Assembly: GCA_938039145.1 (NCBI GenBank)
Contig: CALHVG010000050.1
Location: forward strand, 65,085-129,084
Reading direction: 5' to 3'
Source: an uncultured Treponema sp.
Lineage (GTDB): Bacteria > Spirochaetota > Spirochaetia > Treponematales > Treponemataceae
Length of the DNA: 64,000 bases
Numbering within the stretch: the first letter of the stretch is position 1; every line of letters begins with the position of its first letter. Positions 55,600 through 63,896 of the stretch are shown piece by piece. The notes under the pieces were generated by a model that ran no database searches, was not told the origin of the DNA, and saw only the letters and a list, made by a program, of their open reading frames with translations. The translations under genes and the position numbers were made by a program.

Positions 55600-57459
55600 A
55601 TGATGAATAAGAGAAAATTAACGGCTGCGCTGTTAGCCGGATTGCTGGCGGCGCATTTTGCAGCAGCGAAACCGGAAGTCGTAAAAGACGCACCGGTGCC
55701 GGCACTGAAAATCGATAGGGTTGATGTAGATCAGCTGCCGCGCAATTTCCGCATGGGAACGGATGCGTTCAAGGGCATCGGGAAAAGCGGCGTTTCGCCG
55801 ACCCGCGAAGGAATGGACAAGCTGAGGCTTTCCGGCAGCAGCATTTTTTCGGAATTGGAATTCAAAAAGGTGCTGGCGACGGTTCCGGTGAGCCCGGATA
55901 AGTTTTATGTCATCGATTTGCGCGGCGAATCGCACGGCTACCTTAACGGAACTGCCGTCAGCTGGTTCACGGAGCACAACTGGGGCAACGACGGACGTTC
56001 GGCATACATTATCAATCATGTTGAAACCGATCAGCTCAAAAAGGCGAAGGCGGATTCTCCGGTTTCCGTTTATCAATTCGACGATAAGACAAAGAATCTG
56101 CTTACTCCGATTCAGATAACCGTTGACCGTGTGCGCAACGAAGAGCAGCTGGTTACCGAATACGGCGCGCACTATTTCCGCGTGCCGCTTTCGGATTACT
56201 TTCCGCCGGATGACAGCGATGTCGACAATTTTTTGACGTACTATAAGTCTCTGCCCGAGGATGCGTGGCTCCACTATCACTGCCATGCGGGTATCGGACG
56301 CACGACCATCTTTATGATCATGCACGATATTCTTAAAAATGCGTCAAAGGTGAACTTCAACGAGATTGTTGAGCGGCAGGCGCTTATCGGCGTAGTGGAT
56401 TTGAGCGACATTCCGCCGAGAAAGAAAAACTGGGGGCGCAAAGTTTACATCGAGCGCTACCGGTTTACCGAACATTTCTACGATTATGTCAAAGCGCATC
56501 CGAAGCTCGACATTCCGTACAGCAAGTGGACAAAGCAGCATGATTATGAAAGCTATACGCCGGACTACAGCGGCTTTTTCTGGAAGGTCGACATTGTCGA
56601 CAGAGCGGAACTGCCGCGTAACTTCCGCACTTCTTTGTCTCCGTATAAAGCGGTTGATAAAAAGTACATCGGGCAGTTGGATCCGAATTACACGCCGAGC
56701 CGGAAGGGCTTGGACACGCTCAATATTTCCGGCAGCGGTCAGTGCTCCGTTGGGGAATTTGAAGCGTTAGCCGCGGAGCTTAAAAAATATGCGCAGGGGC
56801 CGATTTACGATATTGACATTCGGCAGGAGACGCACGGCTTTTTCAACGGGCATGCGGTCAGCTGGTACGGCTACCATAACTGGGGAAATATCGGCAAGAA
56901 AGCTGCGGACATTGCAAAGGAAGAGAAGAAGCAGATAAAGGCGCAGCTGAAAAAGGATGTTTTGATTGCCGACATTTCTGCGGCGAAGACGGCGGAAAAT
57001 CCGCGCACTGTCAAAGTAACGGACGTAATGACGGAAGAAGAGTTGGCGAAAAAGCAGGGAATGGAATATGTCCGCATTACGGCTTTGGATCATGTTTGGC
57101 CTGCGCCGGAATATATCGACCGGTTTATGGAGTTTTACAAAACGCTTCCGGAAAACGCATGGCTCCACTTCCATTGTCAGGCAGGCAAAGGGCGCACGAC
57201 GGCGTATATGATTATGACCGATATGCTGAAAAATCCGGATGTTGCGTTTACGGATATTCTGCAGCGTCAGCACATGATCGGCGGCGCATACACGGCGTAC
57301 ATTATGCCGAATCCGACGCCGAATGACTGGAAGGCGGATTACTATGCGGACAAAGCGCGCATGGTAAAACTCTTTTACGAGTATGTGCAGCAAAACCATG
57401 CGGATAATTTTAAGACCCCGTGGTCAAAATGGCTGAAGGAAAATGATATAGTCCGCTAA
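55600..57459 (+). CDS. Tandem PTP-like phytase (inositol polyphosphate phosphatase), secreted
   Basis: 619 residues from ATG 55600 (AAGGAGGAG just upstream). Signal peptide KRKLTAALLAGLLAAHFAAA. Two homologous phosphatase domains: domain 1 with P-loop HCHAGIGRTT (Cys228), domain 2 with HCQAGKGRTT (Cys526). Each starts with LPRNFR and has the DxxxETHG-type segment (LRGESHGYLNG; IRQETHGFFNG). Tandem PTP-like phytases are known from rumen Mitsuokella/Selenomonas, where they remove phosphates from phytate outside the cytoplasm. Both active sites look intact. High G+C and flanking repeats suggest transfer. Confidence 0.9.
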   Translation: MMNKRKLTAALLAGLLAAHFAAAKPEVVKDAPVPALKIDRVDVDQLPRNFRMGTDAFKGIGKSGVSPTREGMDKLRLSGSSIFSELEFKKVLATVPVSPDKFYVIDLRGESHGYLNGTAVSWFTEHNWGNDGRSAYIINHVETDQLKKAKADSPVSVYQFDDKTKNLLTPIQITVDRVRNEEQLVTEYGAHYFRVPLSDYFPPDDSDVDNFLTYYKSLPEDAWLHYHCHAGIGRTTIFMIMHDILKNASKVNFNEIVERQALIGVVDLSDIPPRKKNWGRKVYIERYRFTEHFYDYVKAHPKLDIPYSKWTKQHDYESYTPDYSGFFWKVDIVDRAELPRNFRTSLSPYKAVDKKYIGQLDPNYTPSRKGLDTLNISGSGQCSVGEFEALAAELKKYAQGPIYDIDIRQETHGFFNGHAVSWYGYHNWGNIGKKAADIAKEEKKQIKAQLKKDVLIADISAAKTAENPRTVKVTDVMTEEELAKKQGMEYVRITALDHVWPAPEYIDRFMEFYKTLPENAWLHFHCQAGKGRTTAYMIMTDMLKNPDVAFTDILQRQHMIGGAYTAYIMPNPTPNDWKADYYADKARMVKLFYEYVQQNHADNFKTPWSKWLKENDIVR

Positions 57460-57479
57460 GCGGGCTTTTTCCGGCACGA

Positions 57480-57528
57480 ACGGCGGCTGACTTCCGAACG
57501 GAATTGTTCGGGAGGCGGCCGCTTTTTT
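57480..57528 (+). terminator. Phytase terminator
   Basis: CCGAAC (57494-57499)/GTTCGG (57506-57511) within an outer GCGGC/GCCGC stem, followed by six T. Confidence 0.75.
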
Positions 57529-57715
57529 ATTGCCTCCGCCGCGCCGCAGTGCGCTCCGCAGCCGCTGCATATTTTAATCAGGATGAATTCGGTTATTTGC
57601 CTTTTTGTGTGTTTGGGATGCCTTAAAAGTCTGTTACTTTGTTGTAAGTGCGTTTGGTTTAGAATTAAATCTTTGTGCAGTTTATTCTGCTTTTGATTTT
57701 GTGCGTCCGCATCCG

Positions 57716-58309
57716 CTAGAATTCGCTTCGTCCTCTAAAACTTCTTGCAAGGGTAAGTTTGTCCGCATATTCCAAATCGCCGCCTACGGGAATGCCTGTC
57801 GCAAGGCGGGTAACTTTCAGTCCGGGTCTGTCATGCAAAAGCCGCTGAAGGTAAAGTGCCGTCGAGTCGCCTTCGAAAGTCGGATTTGTCGCCACAATCA
57901 CTTCTTTTACATCGCCTTTGTTCAGACGCTTGACAAGGCTTGCGATGTTCAGCTGTTCCGGTCCAACTCCGTCGAGCGGCGCAATCACTCCGCCAAGCAC
58001 GTGGAAAAGTCCGGTGTAACCGCCCGCCGCCTCGATTGTCTGAACGTCCTGCGGCTGCTCTACAACGCAGATGGAAGTGGAATCCCTGAGCGGATTCGAG
58101 CAGATAGGGCAGGGGTCGTTTTCTGTCCATGAACCGCATACGGAACAGGGAATTATTTTTTCCTGAAGTTCAAGGATTTCTCTTGAAAATTTGTGCATGA
58201 AAATCCGGTCTGCTTTTAGAAGATGATTCACGATTCTTGCCGCACTTTTTTTCCCTATTCCCGGAAGTCGGGAAAAACTTGCCGTTAGGTCGTCGATTAT
58301 GTTTGCCAT
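57716..58309 (-). CDS. recR: Recombination protein RecR
   Basis: 197 residues. Helix-hairpin-helix LTASFSRLPGIGKKSA, four-Cys zinc site CSVCGSWTENDPCPICSN, and TOPRIM domain ICVVEQPQDVQTIE followed by YTGLFHVLGGVIAPLDG and VIVATNPTFEGDSTA. It acts with RecFO in loading RecA at gaps. It is the last gene of the conserved dnaX-ybaB-recR unit, its ATG overlapping the ybaB stop by one base (TAATG). Confidence 0.96.
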   Translation of the reverse strand: MANIIDDLTASFSRLPGIGKKSAARIVNHLLKADRIFMHKFSREILELQEKIIPCSVCGSWTENDPCPICSNPLRDSTSICVVEQPQDVQTIEAAGGYTGLFHVLGGVIAPLDGVGPEQLNIASLVKRLNKGDVKEVIVATNPTFEGDSTALYLQRLLHDRPGLKVTRLATGIPVGGDLEYADKLTLARSFRGRSEF

Positions 58310-58620
58310 TAAAAAGGAAGCCCCGCTCCGTTTAGTCCGCCAAGCAGAGGGCCTGCCTTCTGCTTTATCTTTTCCTGAATGTTTTCAAGCGCATCGTGGT
58401 GAGCCGCCACAATCAAGTCTTCCAGCATTTTTACGTCGCGGTTATCCACACAGATTGGGTCAAGTTCGATTTTGAGCATCTCGAATTTTCCGTTCAGCGT
58501 AACCGTAGCCATGTGTCCGCCTGCCGAGCCGGTGGCGGTCAACTCGCCAATTTCCTTCTGGAACTTTTCCGCCTGCTCTTTTATTGCGCCGGGATTTTTC
58601 AGCAATTCGAATGGATTCAT
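58309..58620 (-). CDS. ybaB: Nucleoid-associated protein YbaB/EbfC
   Basis: 103 residues from ATG 58620 (GGAGG, 5-6 nt); a longer frame to 58659 lies in dnaX. NPFELLKNPGAIKEQAEKF, GHMATVTLNGKFEMLKIELD and the C-terminal helix are typical of YbaB/EbfC dimers, which bind DNA; the Borrelia homologue EbfC regulates transcription. The ATG overlaps the dnaX stop (ATGA) and its own stop overlaps the recR start, so all three are coupled. Confidence 0.93.
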   Translation of the reverse strand: MNPFELLKNPGAIKEQAEKFQKEIGELTATGSAGGHMATVTLNGKFEMLKIELDPICVDNRDVKMLEDLIVAAHHDALENIQEKIKQKAGPLLGGLNGAGLPF

Positions 58621-60773
58621 GTTTTTCCTCCTACAACAGAACCTTTGAAGGCATTGCACAAAAGTGTTACCTGAATCGGAAGTTCCGTGGCGGTCATGGT
58701 ATTTTTTTCTTCCTCGAATTCGATTTCAAATGCCATCTGCATTTGCGAAATCTTGCTCAAGGTTTGGTTTATGATGTTTATGTTCTGTTCGATGAAATTT
58801 TTCTGGTATTCCGTGGAGATTTTTGTCCTGATTTTGTTCGGTCCTGCAAGTTTCCATTCTTTTGTTTCCATTAAAGTGGAAGCGAGCATTGCGTTGTTTA
58901 CGGCAAGTTCCGCTACCGCCGTTCCGTAGAGTTTTTCCATTGTGATTGAATAGCCTTGGGGAGTAATCACAGGCTCTTGGCTTGAATGTTTTTTTTCGGA
59001 ATGATTTGTGCCAGGATTTTGCGAAGTTTCTTCCAAAAGGGTTTCGCCCCGTTCTTCAAGATATTCGGGGCTTTCTCTGTCGTCAAAATATTCGTCGTCG
59101 GGGGAAAATTCTCCGTCGAGTGCATAGGCATAGTCCGAGCTGTAAGCGGAATCAAAACCCGTTGCCGCGGACGGACTTGCGTAGACTTCCGCTTCTTCGT
59201 TTTCCGGGTTGGCTTTAAGGGCTGAAAAAGTAGGAACTTCGTCGGGAAGTTTCTGTTCCGATTTTTCGTCCGCCGCTGTATTTTCAGGCGGCAGGGCTCC
59301 GCCATCATAAAAAGGGTCTTGTCCCTCTGTTGCGCCGCCGTCTTGACCGGAGTTTTCCTTTATCGGTGGATTTTCAAGAAATGAAAATCTGGGCGGATTT
59401 TGGTTTGTTTCCGTTGCAGACGAAAAGTTTTGCGTAGGGGTTTCGTTTTTCCCGGAATCGGAACTTATCGGGTTTGGAGGAATATTCATTCCGCCTGCCG
59501 AATAAAATTCGCTTCCGGCAGAATAATTTTCAGCCTGCGTGTTTTGCGGAATATTTTTTTGGGGATTCGAAAAGCCTTCTTTCTTATCCGATGGGAAATT
59601 CTCTTTTTCGTAAGAAATGGTTTCGCCTTTTAGAAGCTCGTGCGCCTTGTCGATTGCGGTTTTTACTTCCGCAGGAGAAACATATTGCGAAAGCCAGCAC
59701 ATTTTTGAGAAGGCAAGTTCCAGTTCATACCGCTGCGAAATCGAATATCGAATGTCCCTGTAAAGCTGCATGAATATGGAAAGAGCTCTTTCGCATTGTA
59801 TTCGATTCCATGCTTCAAGGACTTTGCGGCTGAATCTTTCTGCGGAATTCCCTAAAAGGGAGTCGCGGGTTATTCCGTTCTTTATAAGAAGGACGCTTCG
59901 TAAATATTCGCAGCTGTTCGAGATAATCTGTTCCGTGGATATGCCCGACTGAAGAAATGCGTCCAGTTGGGTCAGCGTTTCGTCGGCTTTTCCTTCTGCG
60001 GCAGTTTCAAAAATAGCGTTCAGCCTTTCGATTCCCAAAAGACCGAGTTTGTCCCGGATTTTTTCGTATGTGATTTTTCCTTCGCTGAACGCCACAACTT
60101 GGTCAAAAAGCGTGTAGCAGTCGCGGACAGAACCGCCGGATTCTTTTGCAATCCAGTAAAGCGCTTCGTCGTCCGCCTGCACGTTCATTTCGGAACACGC
60201 CGAAGACAAAAGTGATTTTAACTGCTCTGCGGAAACAAGCCGGAAATTGTATTGCTGACACCTTGATTTTATGGTTGCGGGAACTTTTTGAAGTTCCGTG
60301 GTGGCAAAAATAAAAATCACGTGCGAAGGCGGTTCTTCGATTGTTTTTAGAAGAGCGTTGAACGCCCCCGAAGAAAGCATATGAACTTCGTCGATGATGT
60401 AAATCTTGAATCTGGCGGCGGTTGGCGGAAACATTACTTCGTCTTTTATCTGCCTTACGTCATTCACCGAATTTGTTGACGCTCCATCGATTTCGATTAC
60501 GTCCAAACTGGAGCTGTTTGTTATCGCCTTGCAGGATTCGCAAATTCCGCACGGAGCGCAAGTCGGGGAAGGCGAGGATTGGCAGTTCAGCGATTTTGCA
60601 AGTATTCGTGCCGTGGATGTTTTTCCGCAGCCCCTTGGACCGGTGAAAAGATAAGCATGGGCAATCTGCCCCGTTTTTATAGAGTTTTTGAGAGTTTCTG
60701 CAACATATTCCTGACCGGTGAGTTCTTCAAGTTTCTGAGGTCTGCGACGGGTCGCCGTTACTTCGTATGCCAT
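58617..60773 (-). CDS. dnaX: DNA polymerase III subunits gamma/tau
   Basis: 718 residues from ATG 60773 (MAYEVTATRRRPQ); a GTG 9 nt upstream is the alternative. Clamp-loader AAA+ domain: Walker A GPRGCGKTST, zinc module CAPCGICESC, Walker B IYIIDEVHMLS, SRC motif TTIKSRCQQY-like in KVPATIKSRCQQYNF. After about residue 370 a long Pro/Ser/Glu-rich linker leads to a conserved C-terminal domain (about 600-718), probably the polymerase-binding tau part. No clear frameshift signal for a shorter gamma form was seen. First gene of dnaX-ybaB-recR. Confidence 0.95.
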   Translation of the reverse strand: MAYEVTATRRRPQKLEELTGQEYVAETLKNSIKTGQIAHAYLFTGPRGCGKTSTARILAKSLNCQSSPSPTCAPCGICESCKAITNSSSLDVIEIDGASTNSVNDVRQIKDEVMFPPTAARFKIYIIDEVHMLSSGAFNALLKTIEEPPSHVIFIFATTELQKVPATIKSRCQQYNFRLVSAEQLKSLLSSACSEMNVQADDEALYWIAKESGGSVRDCYTLFDQVVAFSEGKITYEKIRDKLGLLGIERLNAIFETAAEGKADETLTQLDAFLQSGISTEQIISNSCEYLRSVLLIKNGITRDSLLGNSAERFSRKVLEAWNRIQCERALSIFMQLYRDIRYSISQRYELELAFSKMCWLSQYVSPAEVKTAIDKAHELLKGETISYEKENFPSDKKEGFSNPQKNIPQNTQAENYSAGSEFYSAGGMNIPPNPISSDSGKNETPTQNFSSATETNQNPPRFSFLENPPIKENSGQDGGATEGQDPFYDGGALPPENTAADEKSEQKLPDEVPTFSALKANPENEEAEVYASPSAATGFDSAYSSDYAYALDGEFSPDDEYFDDRESPEYLEERGETLLEETSQNPGTNHSEKKHSSQEPVITPQGYSITMEKLYGTAVAELAVNNAMLASTLMETKEWKLAGPNKIRTKISTEYQKNFIEQNINIINQTLSKISQMQMAFEIEFEEEKNTMTATELPIQVTLLCNAFKGSVVGGKT

Positions 60774-61190
60774 TTTTTCCACCGCCTAAATATACCAAAA
60801 CGGAACGAATTTAACAATCTTGAAACATCGTGTGGGGTGGCGGCGGAAAAATTGGGTTTTACAACCGTTTATGTTTCTACCGCCGCCCCAAGTTTTGCCG
60901 TTCGGCAAAACTTGCTAGCTGCATTGTTGATGCGAGAGGGGCGGAAAAACGGGTTTTTACAACCGTCTAGGCTTATTCCGCCGCCTCAAGTTTTTCTTGC
61001 GGAAAATTCCGTTGCAATATTCGCTAGTACTTATTAGATGCTTCCATCTAAAAGTCGTAGATAGCTTTATCTAAGTCCTTTAGATAAGGCGATCTAAACG
61101 CCTTAGATGCAGCTATCTAAAGTGTTTAGATACGGCGATTCGAGCGGCCCGAATACAGGCTGTCGAATCGTCGTCCGCTGGTTCGTTTTT
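60774..61190. repeat. Intergenic region between lctP and dnaX with two repeat systems
   Basis: A direct repeat of about 54 bp (60843-60896 and 60941-60994, exactly 98 bp apart) has GCGGAAAAA at the left, ACAACCGT in the middle and CAAGTTTT at the right. Between the copies, AAGTTTTGCCG-TT-CGGCAAAACTT (60890-60913) is a perfect 11-bp stem. The 23-bp-period palindrome array follows at 61034-61141. No gene seen. Confidence 0.75.
61034..61141. repeat. 23-bp-period tandem palindrome array
   Basis: Units start at 61034, 61057, 61080, 61103 and 61126, exactly 23 bp apart. Each is TTAGAT-N6-ATCTAA (18 bp; the second starts with G, the fifth is incomplete). The six central bases differ in each: GCTTCC, AGCTTT, AAGGCG, GCAGCT, ACGGCG. 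Spacers are 5 bp. Confidence 0.9.
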
Positions 61191-62738
61191 TTAGATACCA
61201 AGTTTTGCACCGACAAAACATACCGCACCGGAAAGCAGCGCATACAACAAGAAGTATTTGAACACCTTTGAAAGAATTTTGCTTTCGGAACCGCCGGCAT
61301 TTACCGCACCCGTTCCGATTGCAATACACTGCGGGCAAACCATTTTTCCGATTCCCGCTCCCATAAGATTCGCTGCGGCAATCCAGTATTGGCTCAAAGA
61401 AAGAGAAAGCGCCGTTTTCTGCTGCAAGTTTCCGAATAATACGCTTGTAGAAGTTCCCGAACCCGTTATGAACGCGCCTAATACGCCGATTAGCGGCGAG
61501 ACAAACGGATAAAACGCTCCCGTTCCGGCAAGAAGTTTTGCAATGTCCGAAATCATGCCGCTATGAATCATAACTTTTGCGGCGGACATTACGGCGCAGA
61601 TTGTAAAAACCGTTTTCCAATATTTTGCGACCGTCTCAAAAAGGACTTTGAATATTTCGCTGATTTTCGCTTTCTGTATGAATGCGCCTATAAAAGCTGC
61701 CGTAAATATGATGATTCCGGGCGTATTCACCCAGCTGAACGACAGCGGCTTTGCACCTTCCCCCGAATATACGATAACGGAACTTTTTATGCCTTTAAGC
61801 GCATTATAAACCGGCGGACAAAGCGGAGAAGTCAGCATAAGAAGGACAAAAATCAAAATAAACGGAGCCCACGCCCTAAGACCTTCGGAGATGCTTATAT
61901 TCAATGTTCCCTGAGAGGAAGCGTTTGAAAGTCCGACCGCATATTCATCCGGCGTTTTGATTTTGAAAAGCTTTACGGCGGCAATTATGCATATCATCGA
62001 TGTTATCGAACCGATTATGTTGGGCAATTCCGGTCCTAAAAATGCTGCTGCAAAAAACCACGGCACGATAAACGATAGAGAAGCAATCGCCACGATGTGA
62101 ACGATTCCTTTGAGAGCTTTTATCGAGCCGCCGATTACGGCGACCATTAAAAACGGCGAAAGAGATGTTATCAAAAGCTGAATCAGTGCGGTTTTTCCCG
62201 ACAGAAGAATCGTATCAAGTCCCGTTATTGCCGCAAGCGTTACGCCCGGTACACCCACCGACCCGAATGCCGTGGGAGTGGAGTTCGCAATAAGACACGC
62301 CACAACCGAATTGATTGGATCAAGTCCGATTCCCGCAAGCATTGAGGCGGGAATTGCTACGGCAGTCCCGAATCCCGCCATTCCTTCCATAAAATTACCG
62401 AATCCCCAGCCTATTATCAGCATTATGATTCTCTTATCGCCGGAAATGCCTGCAAGCATTTTTTTTATCAAATCCATAGCTCCCGTTTTTAGCGTAAGAT
62501 TGTACGTAAAAAGAGCGGCTATTATTACAAGACATATAGGCCACAATGCGTTCAGAGTTCCTTCAAGTACGGCTGTGGAAATGTTCAATACATTCATTCT
62601 CCAATACGAAAAAGCAAGCGCAATCGTAACAAGCAGCGCAATTCCGCAAGCTTTATGGCTGGGCATTTTAAGTTTGCCGAGCGACAATATGAGCCATGCA
62701 ATCGGCAGCATGGCGAGCGCAAAGTTCAAAAACAACAT
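61191..62738 (-). CDS. lctP: L-lactate permease
   Basis: 515 residues, about 12-14 hydrophobic segments. GWGFGNFMEGMAGFGTAVAIPASM-type region split here as GNFMEGMAGFGTAVAIPA, NSTPTAFGSVGVPGV and AFITGSGTSTSVLFGNLQ are LctP/GlcA family signatures. It carries lactate (or glycolate) with protons across the inner membrane. AAGGAG stands 7 nt before the ATG. It is monocistronic here, followed by repeat-rich intergenic DNA. Confidence 0.93.
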   Translation of the reverse strand: MLFLNFALAMLPIAWLILSLGKLKMPSHKACGIALLVTIALAFSYWRMNVLNISTAVLEGTLNALWPICLVIIAALFTYNLTLKTGAMDLIKKMLAGISGDKRIIMLIIGWGFGNFMEGMAGFGTAVAIPASMLAGIGLDPINSVVACLIANSTPTAFGSVGVPGVTLAAITGLDTILLSGKTALIQLLITSLSPFLMVAVIGGSIKALKGIVHIVAIASLSFIVPWFFAAAFLGPELPNIIGSITSMICIIAAVKLFKIKTPDEYAVGLSNASSQGTLNISISEGLRAWAPFILIFVLLMLTSPLCPPVYNALKGIKSSVIVYSGEGAKPLSFSWVNTPGIIIFTAAFIGAFIQKAKISEIFKVLFETVAKYWKTVFTICAVMSAAKVMIHSGMISDIAKLLAGTGAFYPFVSPLIGVLGAFITGSGTSTSVLFGNLQQKTALSLSLSQYWIAAANLMGAGIGKMVCPQCIAIGTGAVNAGGSESKILSKVFKYFLLYALLSGAVCFVGAKLGI

Positions 62739-62841
62739 GACAGACTCCTTGAGAAAATCAACAATGATTGCATCAACTATAGCAGACTTGGAATGTCCGA
62801 TTCAACGGTTTTGGAAAACGGGGAGTACGGTTATTACGATT

Positions 62842-62945
62842 CCTATAAACAGTCTAAAACCAACATCGCCTTCTCCCATCTAAAGCAAGACGACTGCCGA
62901 CACAATCAAATCATTCCTTCCTTCGAAAAACTCCTCTAAAACCTT
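62842..62945 (+). repeat. 104-bp direct repeat, left copy
   Basis: Matches 63897-64000 at 100 of 104 positions. It contains an open frame reading YKQSKTNIAFSHLKQDDC and on to a TAA, three of the four differences changing an amino acid, so it may be a gene-end fragment. The homology on the left stops abruptly at 62842. Confidence 0.9.
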
Positions 62946-63098
62946 GCAAAACCGGTTTTCAAAGCCGGCAAACTGAGCGAACTCATTTGCAAGTTAAGCG
63001 AATGTTCGGCGGACGATGCGCAGTAGAGAAAAAGAATTAATTTTTAGTGTAGTTTTTTTACGAAATATTTTATAATATTCAGCAGTGGAGAATTATTT
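62946..63098. other. Start of the AT-rich insert
   Basis: CCGG-TTTTCAAAG-CCGG near 62952 forms a small hairpin. TATAAT at 63071-63076 and GGAG at 63087-63090 serve the small gene at 63099. Confidence 0.4.
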
Positions 63099-63269
63099 AT
63101 GGATAACAAAGAAGATAAATCTTCAGAAAATAAAAAAACAAATACGGGAGCAGTGGTTGCTGGTATACTTACAGCTTCTGTATTGGCATATTGCGGATAT
63201 AAACTGGTAAATAATTGTTTAAAAGAAACAAAATACGAATCTAATCCTCATAAGAATGTACAAGAATAA
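63099..63269 (+). CDS. Small single-helix membrane protein, unknown
   Basis: 56 residues: a charged, Lys/Asn-rich N-terminus, one hydrophobic helix (TGAVVAGILTASVLAYCGY) and a polar tail. GGAG lies 8 nt before the ATG and a TATAAT box 22 nt upstream, so expression is likely. The family was not recognised. Its 3' end overlaps the start of the next gene by 14 bp, suggesting coupled translation and a shared role. It lies in the AT-rich insert between the 104-bp repeats. Confidence 0.5.
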   Translation: MDNKEDKSSENKKTNTGAVVAGILTASVLAYCGYKLVNNCLKETKYESNPHKNVQE

Positions 63270-63853
63270 AAACAATTTAATTTTTGGCTTTCATGGTTGT
63301 GATCGTTCTCTCTGTGATTCTTTGGTCAATAATAAAACAAGAAAATTGAACTATAGCGAAAACAAATATGATTGGCTTGGGAAAGGCATGTATTTTTGGG
63401 AGAATGACCCTAAAAGAGCCTAAATGGTTGAAAACACATCCTCAAAATTCTAAACAACAAATAAAAAATCCTGCCGTACTTGGTGCTGTTATTTGTTTAG
63501 GAAATTGTTTGGATTTTACAGAACAAGAGAATTTGTTAAAAATAAAAGAGCATTATGAAAAATTAGAAAAAGAAGCAAAAGAGAAGGGCATTGAATTACC
63601 GAAAAATTGTGGTGGTAAGGATTTATATAAACGGGAATTGGACTGTTTTGTAATTAATTCTTATATCGAAATACAAAGAGAGCATGACAATGAATATGAT
63701 TCCGTTCGTGGAGTATTTTTTGAAGGTAATGAATTATATCCCACTGCCGGTTTTAGAGAAAAAGATCATATCCAAATCGCAATAATTAATCCGAATTGTA
63801 TTAAAGCATTTTTTAAAGAAAGAATTTCAGATAGGAAATTCAAATTAGTTTAA
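63256..63853 (+). pseudogene. Frameshifted gene of an uncharacterised HGCD/YFWE family
   Basis: The first frame (ATG 63256) reads 55 codons with GFHGCDRSLCDSL and WLGKGMYFWENDPKRA, then stops at 63421. Skipping one base (T63421) joins it to the second frame, KWLKTHPQNSKQQIKNPAV, GAVICLGNCLDF, YDSVRGVFFEG, YPTAGFREKDHIQIAI and NPNCIKAFF, giving about 198 residues. I recall intact relatives with this motif order in gut Bacteroidetes and others. The His-Gly and YFWE motifs vaguely resemble ADP-ribosyltransferase folds (weak inference). It could be a pseudogene, a sequencing error or a programmed +1 shift at GCC-TAA. Confidence 0.65.
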
Positions 63854-63896
63854 TAAAATTGTATAACAAATTTTCCCAACTCCAATAACTCTTCAA

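Noticed and set aside
58617..60773. Programmed frameshift for a gamma subunit in dnaX
   Set aside because: No convincing A6G-type slippery run followed by a hairpin was seen in the expected region.
62655..62939. Plus-strand frame ending in the left 104-bp repeat
   Set aside because: Its first part is antisense to lctP. Only the repeat part recurs elsewhere, so it is at most a gene-end fragment.
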